Part shown: positions 57,233 through 64,000 of the stretch, in pieces
How the letters are laid out: every line of letters begins with the position of its first letter
Position numbering within the stretch: the stretch's first letter is position 1
Origin: Usnea hakonensis
Lineage: Eukaryota; Ascomycota; Lecanoromycetes; Lecanorales; Parmeliaceae
Reading direction: 5' to 3'
DNA length: 64,000 nt
Assembly (NCBI GenBank): GCA_013423325.1
Contig: BLJB01000090.1
Location: forward strand, 62,001-126,000
Made by a program: the position numbers and the translations under genes
Notes under the pieces: model-generated
Seen by the model: only the letters and a program-made list of their open reading frames with translations
Told to the model about the DNA's origin: nothing
The model's database searches: none

Positions 57233-58376
57233 CTAACCAGACGTAATGGTCGAAGTTGGAGTGAGCTCTCCCCCGTCCTCCTCACTAGAGTCGACGTCAC
57301 CATTCTTCGTGTGATCCTCTACAGGGTCCTGAAGCCATTTCATGTGAATCTTGTTCTGGTCCCGAATCCATGCCATGTGGGCACCGTTTTGATTCTGAAG
57401 CCATTCCATATTGACCTTGTTCTGGTCCTGAGTCAAGTGCTTGTGTACCTTATTCACGTCTTTGAGCCGTGAGTCAACCTCACGTTTCGTCTGAGCCTCA
57501 ATCTGTTTGAGAATCCATTCCTCGTGGACCTTGTTCTGGTTCAGAAGCCATTGCATCTTGGTCTCGATCTGATTTTCAAGCCATGACGATGGGCTTGACG
57601 TGGATGTTGCTGTTGTCTTTGGCTCTTTGCACTCGTCGCTTAGGCTGCGATTGGGGATCTCTTGCTTTTGAGAAGCCTAAGATGCACTGTCAATGAGGGT
57701 CATAACAAGGCGCAGAAAGTATCGACTCACATGGACGGCATCCACCACGTTGGGTGAGGAGGCGGTGACGGATTGGGTCAATGGCTGCAGTGTGTAAGTG
57801 AGGTTGTTCGCAAATGACAGGAACGATCTTAGCACATGCCTTGTCTTCGCAGGTATAAACAACCTCATTCATTTTCGATGTCAGGAGATTGCCCAACTCC
57901 ACCGATTGCAGCTTCAATTGTATCTTTGTGAGACGCTCCAGGGCCGTCATCGGCTCGACACCCCCTTCGCTACTGAGTCGACTAAAAGTCCCCCTTTTAA
58001 GAAAGGCTACTTTTAATTCAGTCAAGCGTTCCAGCAGAAATCGGGGCTGGGTATGTGTCTGGGTTCTAGCACAGTAATCGTCATAGGTTGAACAGTACCG
58101 AATTTTGCACGGAATGCCCCGAATTCCGGTTTTTATCGTAAGTAGACGCTCGAGCTCCTGTATAGTATTTGACTCCGAGGTATTTATGTTAAATTTGAGG
58201 AGAAGCAGTAGTGTATGAATTATACCATCTCCAATGGTGCTTGCAACGATGTTGTGATCCTCGGAGTATGAGATTCTATCGTGGCGTGAATTACTCCAAA
58301 CGCCTATCAAACGTTCCAATTTGGTGAGAGTAGCGCGGAACATGTCGAAGTCCGGTTTCTTTTCAGTGCCAGACAT
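57233..58376 (-). CDS. Hypothetical protein with hendecad coiled-coil tail
   Basis: Model of three exons on the minus strand: 58376-57864, 57784-57731 and 57676-57233 (336 aa), start MSGTEKKPDFDMFRATLTKL. The N-terminal domain is helical and hydrophobic in places (GDGIIHTLLLLLKFNI) with LERL repeats (ERLTELKVAFLKRG, ALERLTKIQLKLQSV); I do not recognise it. The C-terminal third has 11-residue repeats of the form QNK-x-H-M-x-W-L-x-D. Intron 1 (57785-57863, donor GTTGTT) is chosen because it links both parts in frame and is the weakest point; intron 2 has a GTGAGT donor and TTAG acceptor. Codon use is less biased than in the housekeeping genes, which suggests a lineage-specific gene. Confidence 0.5.
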
Positions 58377-59067
58377 GTTTGCTAATGGTTCTAGAACACC
58401 TGATCAGCGTAACGAGACCCTTGACAATGTTTTGGAAGAGCGGGTGGCCTCGTCTGACGTCTCAGAGGAAAGACATCGTAGTCTCATGAGATTAATGTGC
58501 CAGCTGAGTACACCTGCAGATAGGACTAGAGAGATGACCTGGAGCTGTGAAACAATAACTTTGTCAAGATCAGATGGGTGACAGTTGATGTAAGTGACGA
58601 AGTTGTTATTTGATACTTGAGAGTGGTGACAACTGGTGTAAGTAAGGAAATGTTGTTTCAGATCTGAATATTGAAAAGGGTTGACACTTTGAGTGAGTGA
58701 CAAATTGCTTTCTAATATCTGAAGGGTTGACAAAGGTGACAACCGATGTAAGTGAGAAGCTTGCTCTTTAGTAATTGATCTGAGGGGTTGGAAAAGGTGA
58801 CAGTCAAATTGAGTAAGGAAATTGTTGTTGAGAGTAGAAGAGGCTAGAAGATGGAAGGTGGAAGAAGGACCGAGCTTTGTTTTTCAAAAAGAGTTGACAA
58901 CGCTCAACGTGTTTACCTTATGCGCGGCAACAAAAGTCAAGCGACTCTTTCACCAATTTCTCTCATACCTACCTACATCTTTTCATGTCCTTTAAGACCA
59001 GCATATACACAAAAGTTTTCAGATCTAGAAAGCACACAAACACCAAACATAGCTGGCTGCCTATCCC
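58377..59067. other. promoter region with degenerate tandem repeats
   Basis: Upstream of the hendecad-tail protein gene and downstream of the acyltransferase. It contains five imperfect repeats (58570-58845). Confidence 0.55.
58570..58845 (+). repeat. about 50-60 bp degenerate tandem repeats
   Basis: A unit resembling GGTGACARYTGRTGTAAGTRA...GAAATTGTTGTT...GAG recurs about five times (start points near 58575, 58624, 58678, 58735 and 58797). Units drift in length and sequence but keep the TGACA, GTAAGT and RAAR-TTG-TT elements. Confidence 0.65.
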
Positions 59068-60480
59068 TCAATTTTCAATTGGCTTGCAATATTCGCTCCA
59101 CAAGGGATCCTTCTTCAACTTCTCCATCACATGAGATTCCAGCCCAATCATCACTTCAAAGCCACCACCCTGACTCTCAGGCAGTGCCGGAAGAATAGTC
59201 TGCAGCCCATTGAACATACCCAACCTCGGCGCCCTAACCCTCTCACACTTCCCTCCCAGCGCCTGTCCCCAGTCGTAAGCGTAAAGCGGAAAGGCAGACC
59301 AAGAGGTCTGGACGGTATCACGGCCGAGGAGGTCCACGAAACTGGTGGGGACAAAACGCCGATAGTCGGGTACGTTGCGTATGGTTGCTATGACGGACTC
59401 GATGTAGGGAGCAGTGAATTTCATGATAGACTGACGGATCATGAGGGCCATTGTGGAAAGACTTCCAGGGACCAAAACACTGCTGATTGGGAGGTAGTTG
59501 GTGCCAAACATCAGAGCACAGCCAAAGTAGTCGGGAGGTAGAGGCGGTTCCATCTTTGGGCGGCCGTTGACAGCGACTTGGCAGCAGGACAATGGTTCAT
59601 CTTTGTATTCAGTTCCTTCGTATGTGGCTACAATGAGCGATCGCCAAATCAGAGCGCTTACAGCGTCGTTGGTGGACACCCACAAGGGTTCCTTTGCATG
59701 TGTTTCCGTTTCAACGATCGGGGTCGCAGCCGCTTTCAGAGCTTTGATAGAAGCAGGAGAGATGTGAAAGACTTCCACTTTAAGAGGGATTGTCGCAAAA
59801 GGAGGCGGGCCTGTTGGCACTTCAGGGAAGAAAGTATATTCAGAATGGTCTGAGAGTAGGCCTTTATACTCTGGACCACTCTCGTCCAGCCTTGACTTGT
59901 TGTAGATATGTCCAGAAAGCTTAGGGCAGGATTGATCCTTTTTGCTAGAATCTTGGACAAGTAGACAATTCTGCGCTAGTACTCGTAGAGCTATTGCCAG
60001 TGCAGTACCGTCCATGATCAAATGCCAGAAGGATATGCCCAGCAGCCAGCCGCCTTTTATGAAATTGGCCTGGGCTGCAAAGACTGGGCACTTCTCCCCA
60101 GGAGTGGGCATACAAGGAGTCGCCCAAAAAGTTTCATCGTCAAAAGTTGAGAGGGGAAACCGATTAGCTTTGAGATGGTCGTAGTCCAAGGGCGAGGATG
60201 TGAGATCATTGACGAAAAGCTCCTCATTGCCTCCTGGGACAACATCCTTCTTTCCTGGCTGCTTCTCATCGTCAACGGGTACGAGCTGTCCTGTCAACAA
60301 GGGCAGATCAGCAAAGGTCGCTTTGAGACCTTCGCGAAGAATGCGAGTAATCTCTTCTTTCTTATAATCAGGCTCGAGCTTGAAGCAGTAAAGACTACGA
60401 TTCCAATATGGTGGACTTGACTGCTCAAGAGAAGAAACTCTGGGCTCTCCTAAGCCCAGACCATCGACCTTACTCCCCAT
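59068..60480 (-). CDS. BAHD/trichothecene-type O-acyltransferase
   Basis: Intronless, 470 aa, start MGSKVDGLGLGEPRVSSLEQ (eight codons of open frame upstream lack ATG). CoA-dependent acyltransferase fold: the catalytic HxxxD motif is WHLIMDG (H153, D157) and the structural DFGWG-type motif is YAYDWGQALGG near residue 400. The N-terminal half YWNRSLYCFKLEPDYKKEEI and ADLPLLTGQL is typical of fungal secondary-metabolite acyltransferases, including those acetylating terpenoid alcohols. The acceptor cannot be deduced. No other biosynthetic genes are adjacent, so this may act on xenobiotics or as a stand-alone tailoring or detoxifying enzyme. Confidence 0.87.
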   Translation of the reverse strand: MGSKVDGLGLGEPRVSSLEQSSPPYWNRSLYCFKLEPDYKKEEITRILREGLKATFADLPLLTGQLVPVDDEKQPGKKDVVPGGNEELFVNDLTSSPLDYDHLKANRFPLSTFDDETFWATPCMPTPGEKCPVFAAQANFIKGGWLLGISFWHLIMDGTALAIALRVLAQNCLLVQDSSKKDQSCPKLSGHIYNKSRLDESGPEYKGLLSDHSEYTFFPEVPTGPPPFATIPLKVEVFHISPASIKALKAAATPIVETETHAKEPLWVSTNDAVSALIWRSLIVATYEGTEYKDEPLSCCQVAVNGRPKMEPPLPPDYFGCALMFGTNYLPISSVLVPGSLSTMALMIRQSIMKFTAPYIESVIATIRNVPDYRRFVPTSFVDLLGRDTVQTSWSAFPLYAYDWGQALGGKCERVRAPRLGMFNGLQTILPALPESQGGGFEVMIGLESHVMEKLKKDPLWSEYCKPIEN

Positions 60481-61539
60481 TTTACACCACTGAGATAACT
60501 CCAAGTGCTGGAAATAGCAGCTTTCGACTGGAAGGATTCACAGTGAAGAAATCAGATCTCACGACAGTCAAGGTTGCCACCTATTGTACCTCAACGGTGT
60601 CTTGGGACCAAGTTTCTGGTCTGGAAACAGGAAACCATGAGGGGCAGCCATTTTGGCGCCAGGGGATACCTATCTCCACCCAAAAAAGCAACCTGGAAAT
60701 ATAAAGATTGAGAACGCCAGTGATGCAAATTTCTATGTCTAAAAAAGCCAATTCGGTTGCCCTTATCATCCCCTTACTCTAATGCAGTTAGGGGAGATGC
60801 GATAGCCTTGATCTAAGGGCAAAACCCCCAGATCTAGCCCCCGGAAGGGACCGAGGGGAGACAAGTGGCTGCAGCCCAGAACGTGTGGCCGGCACCAGTC
60901 TACCAGATGAAATAAAGTAATGTTTGCTCTTATCCTCATCTCATGTCAAGATGCTGTAACTCTCTTAGCAATACACTCGTATCATCCTATAAGTCTAGTA
61001 CACATCTAGAGTATGCGACTGCTCCACGCAGACATTGGTTCGACGATACGGCTTGCTTACTGCCAGATAGGTCAAGGAAGTACGAGATACATTAAGGACA
61101 AATAGAAAGCTCCGTCTAGCTCGACTTCGGGAAGTGCCTTGTCCAACGACGGCAGTGCAGAACATGAGAGCGGGGAGAGTGAGTATGAGAACATGACAAG
61201 CATAGCAATGAAGAATGAATGGGAAAATGATCTTGTGTTCAAGAGTGAGGAATCAACCTTCAGTTTCAATGAAGACTGAAGGAAAATGGTGAAAAACTTA
61301 TTGTTCTGTAGGATAGGTATTCGTGCAAGATCCAGAAAAGGAGACATATCTTGACCATAAGACTCCTTGATTTCTGTGATATGAATTGAGATGCTTCTGC
61401 CATGCTACACGCCGTATTCAACCTCAGCGAGGGATTCAGAACTCCAAGTTTCGCCGTTGAGATGTCCCCTTCTCGATGTTCAACGCCAATCCAAGACATT
61501 TACACGATGGTTCAATTATTCGCAAGGTATGATCAAAAG
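60481..61539. other. intergenic, no gene seen
   Basis: Between the acyltransferase start and the 3' end of Ubc8. A 91-codon ATG ORF on the minus strand (61072-61347) is hydrophobic but has no family and is left uncalled. Confidence 0.45.
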
Positions 61540-62591
61540 TCAGACCTCCATCGTCCCAGCCGGCTCCTCGTCACCAGAGTCGAAGTCGCCAACCGAGCTC
61601 ATTTCACTTTCTGAATCTTCGTCTTCCCCAGCTTCGTCCGCGGCATCTTTTGTGGCGTATTTTGACACGTACTCTAAGCAAAGTTGTCAGCCGGGAGATT
61701 CTTCCATCTTCTTCAGTCCAGGAGAGAGCCTAACTCACCTTTGACTTTGATATCATAGGTCTTTGGATCTCGCATCAGAAGCGCGGCCGCTTCTCCGTTC
61801 AGAGGATCTGTAGGATTTGGGTATCTTAGGAGCTGCGGCAGGAAAACTTCGAATATATTGATCATGTCGAACATTGGAGACCAGGTTTGGTTTATGACAT
61901 CTAGACAGACAGATCCAGAGCTAGCAACATCAGAGACCCATTCATTTTGGGACGTAAAAAGTAATCTCACATCTCGTCGATGTTTGGATGGAATATGCGG
62001 TTGACAAAGCCGATGCTCGGACTTTTGTATGGATACTGATCTGGCAACTCTACATGGACCTTCCACAAGCCGCCTTTGAATGGTGCTGTGGATACTGTCA
62101 GCCAACAACAAATATGCCTCAAGTGTAGCACATACTCTCTTCCGGTCCTTTGAACCGTACGTAGAATTCTTGCCTGCAGAAGACATTTTCATAAGCATTT
62201 TCCCACTACCAACGGATTCTTTGTCTGCTGCAAGAGGTAGTGGACATACACTATTCCCTTGTTAGTGGTCGTGCTCCCGCCACAGTATTGCAAGTCACTC
62301 ACTGTTATCGTTGACCAAAGTCACTTCATAATCACTCATCAGCCTGTGATAGCGGATGAGTCTCAGTTGAATGGTACTTGGATGAGCGATAGTAGGTAGT
62401 GAAGAGGGTTGCGTACATCCTGGAACGAGTGTCAATACAAAGTACCACCTTTCGGAGAGGAGGAGCGTGCTTACTTCATGACCTATACACCAAGGCGAAG
62501 CACTATCAGCGCATCGGTCGTCCTTTCATCGAGCACCAAGCTTTGTTATCCCACTTACATCCGTCTCGATCCTTCTCTTTGGGCTACTCAT
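61540..62591 (-). CDS. UBC8: Ubiquitin-conjugating enzyme E2, Ubc8/UBE2H
   Basis: E2 used in yeast for glucose-induced degradation of gluconeogenic enzymes with the GID ligase. Eight exons on the minus strand: 62591-62559, 62482-62475 (8 nt), 62343-62303, 62250 (1 nt), 62173-62136, 62085-61971, 61920-61739 and 61673-61540 (183 aa, the same length as human UBE2H). The reading is [43 protein letters not shown] and then [20 protein letters not shown]. The HPN motif is in FHPNIDEISGS and the active-site cysteine is C84 in [27 protein letters not shown] and [15 protein letters not shown] complete the fold. An acidic Asp/Glu/Ser tail ends the protein, as in UBE2H. The protein identity is certain. 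The one-base exon is the only reading that keeps the frame (see findings). Confidence 0.93.
62250..62250 (-). other. UBC8: candidate single-nucleotide exon of Ubc8
   Basis: One base (T on the minus strand) between two complete introns. The upstream intron 62302-62251 has GTGAGT, an ACTAAC branch and a TAG acceptor. The downstream intron 62249-62174 has GTATGT and a CTGCAG acceptor. The base provides the middle position of an ATG (Met28) codon whose outer bases come from the flanking exons. Confidence 0.7.
62475..62482 (-). other. UBC8: 8-nt microexon of Ubc8
   Basis: Minus-strand GTCATGAA between a GTATAG acceptor and a GTAAGC donor. It encodes Val-Met and two bases of Lys in the invariant TDVMK of Ubc8. 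Confidence 0.85.
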
Positions 62592-63381
62592 GCTGCTGCC
62601 TGTATTGCCAAAGGCTATGAGCAGCCGGCGATGCTGTTGAGGGTTTCCACCCGTCCGTCTCTCTGATAGGTAGACAAAAAGTACGTTGATGCCTTGTATG
62701 ACGTCTAATAGATTCCAGGAGAACAGAAGTGTCTCAAAGGAGATGTCTGGCCACGCGTTGGAAAGTGCTGACTATCCTCGTTTGAATGTTTGGATCTTGA
62801 TCACTGATTTATTTTGCTCGGGGAAACCATATAACGTAACGATTTTAAAGATAGTCTTGAACTCGTCGCTGGGAAGATGAGGGACTTGTTGAATGCAAGA
62901 CAAAGACGTGGAAGTAGGCGGTCACTGCCCCGCAAGAGTCCGCACCCTTGGCAGTTGGCAGATGATGCACGCCAAGGCCGAAGATCCGCCGATGCCTCCT
63001 GCAGATTTGACGGCCGCAACCCACGTTTAATCCCCATGCTTGACTTCCTACCTCAGGCTTATATTCTCATTTCCCATACAACCAGAGTCGAATTATATCA
63101 AGTTGGTTGAAGATGCGCTGATTGAGACGTCTTACGCTCACCAGCGGCCATGAGTCCCTGATCATCTAGCACTAAACCTATTTTAAGGATTCCCGCAGGA
63201 GACCGAGGGTCATCAAAGAAAAAAACACCGACGGGTATGAAAAATTCGACGCACTCACCATACTGGCCTCAACACTCCACCTACACCGCAACAATGGATT
63301 CGTCATCCTCATCACGAGTGCTTCATTCAGTCTGTCTATTCATCGCAACCAAAAAAATACCGAAAGAACCAAGTTAAAGCG
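62592..63381. other. divergent promoter region
   Basis: Spacer of 790 bp between the Ubc8 and ketopantoate hydroxymethyltransferase start codons. No gene seen. Confidence 0.5.
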
Positions 63382-64000
63382 ATGGCTCAGCGCATTATGC
63401 GACTCCAAAGACTTCCAAAGACATTGAACTCTTCATCCTCACCTATACTGCTCCCTGCCGCTCGCCCTGTCGCAATTTCACTGTATCAAACTCGACACAG
63501 CTCACACTCACCGTTAGGAACATCTCCAGCAGTATCAAGGAAGAAGGTTACAATCAACACACTGCAAGCTCTATACAAGAAGGATGAACCTATTACTATG
63601 ATGACAGCGCATGATTTTCCGAGTGCTCACGTCGCCGACCACGCTGGTATGGATGTGATACTAGTGGGAGACAGCCTGGCCATGGTTGCATTAGGCATGG
63701 AGGATACAAGCGAGGTCGTGCTTGAAGAGATGATACTTCATTGCCGGAGCGTGGCACGTGCTACCAAGGCTGCTTTCACTGTGAGTGGCTTTCACACTTC
63801 CTCGACGTCCACAGAGGTGCTAAGTTTGTATGATAGGTCGGTGACCTCCCCATGGGCTCCTATGAGATAGCTGCGGAGCAAGCTCTCGAATCTGCGATCC
63901 GAGTCGTGAAAGAAGGCCGAGTTCAGGGCGTCAAGCTCGAAGGTGGCCTCGAGATGGCCCCCACAATAGAACGAATCACACGAGCAGGCATCCCAGTCCT
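63382..64000 (+). CDS. panB: 3-methyl-2-oxobutanoate hydroxymethyltransferase, 5' part
   Basis: First committed enzyme of pantothenate/CoA synthesis: transfers a one-carbon unit from methylene-tetrahydrofolate to 2-oxoisovalerate. Exons 63382-63780 and 63837-window end; the gene runs off the window. The N-terminus (MAQRIMRLQRLPKTLNSSSS with no acids) looks like a mitochondrial presequence. Family motifs are MMTAHDFPSAHVADHAGMDV, ILVGDSLAMVALG, MILHCRSVARAT, then VGDLPMGSYE across the intron, and VKLEGGLEMAPTI. The 56-nt intron has a GTGAGT donor and a TAG acceptor. Confidence 0.95.

Noticed and set aside
59068..60480. Acyltransferase as part of a biosynthetic gene cluster
   Set aside because: Neighbours are a hypothetical protein and Ubc8; no synthase, P450 or regulator lies nearby.
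61072..61347. Hydrophobic 91-codon minus-strand ORF
   Set aside because: Has an ATG but no family, no clear signal peptide or splice support.

Overview
This is nuclear DNA of a filamentous ascomycete (Pezizomycotina). Genes sit on both strands and are broken by short introns of about 45-160 nt. The introns have GTRNGT-like donors, CTRAC-like branch sites and YAG acceptors, and the proteins match fungal families (Ste20, Scp160/vigilin, Ufd4, Bye1, Gpi16, Med7, a Dpp1-type lipid phosphatase, a BAHD-like acyltransferase). I see no prokaryotic operons, no CRISPR array, no rRNA and no tRNA I could support. The class within Pezizomycotina cannot be fixed from the sequence alone. All exon models were read by hand from splice signals and reading frame.

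Layout. 1-10 kb: Ste20-type PAK kinase (-) and a vigilin/Scp160 multi-KH protein (+), divergent over a 1.7 kb spacer. 10-20 kb: mitochondrial iron-dependent alcohol dehydrogenase/hydroxyacid-oxoacid transhydrogenase (-), cytochrome b5 (-) and the very large HECT ligase Ufd4 (-). 20-36 kb: a dense housekeeping block with NMN adenylyltransferase (+, 13 exons), a small ORF overlapping the start of a WW-FF splicing factor (+), a ZNF830-like zinc finger protein (-), Bye1 (+), Gpi16 (-), Luc7 (+), a polyQ/RGG protein (-) and proteasome subunit alpha-3/Pre9 (+). 36-41 kb: gene-poor, with two small ORFs and a lipid-anchored Ragulator/EGO-like protein (-). 41-51 kb: Ser/Thr-rich secreted protein (+), vacuolar-type MFS transporter (-), PAP2 lipid phosphatase (-), Med7 (+) and a polytopic membrane protein of unknown function (-). 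51-59 kb: accessory-looking region with a tiny Cys-rich ORF, an 1160-residue coiled-coil protein with internal tandem repeats, and a lineage-restricted-looking protein with hendecad repeats. 59-64 kb: acyltransferase (-), E2 enzyme Ubc8 (-, 8 exons) and the 5' part of ketopantoate hydroxymethyltransferase (+).

Functional themes. Three pre-mRNA splicing factors (WW-FF protein, ZNF830-like protein, Luc7) lie within 10.3 kb. The ubiquitin/proteasome pathway is represented by Ufd4, Ubc8 and Pre9. Several gene pairs are head-to-head with promoters of 158-265 bp (Gpi16/Luc7, lipid phosphatase/Med7, polyQ protein/Pre9).

Most unusual signal. The conserved Ubc8 reading frame can only be rebuilt if the gene contains an 8-nt microexon and, further on, a single-nucleotide exon (position 62250) between two introns with standard splice signals. 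The NMN adenylyltransferase gene is also divided into 13 exons, including pieces of 17, 20 and 26 nt.
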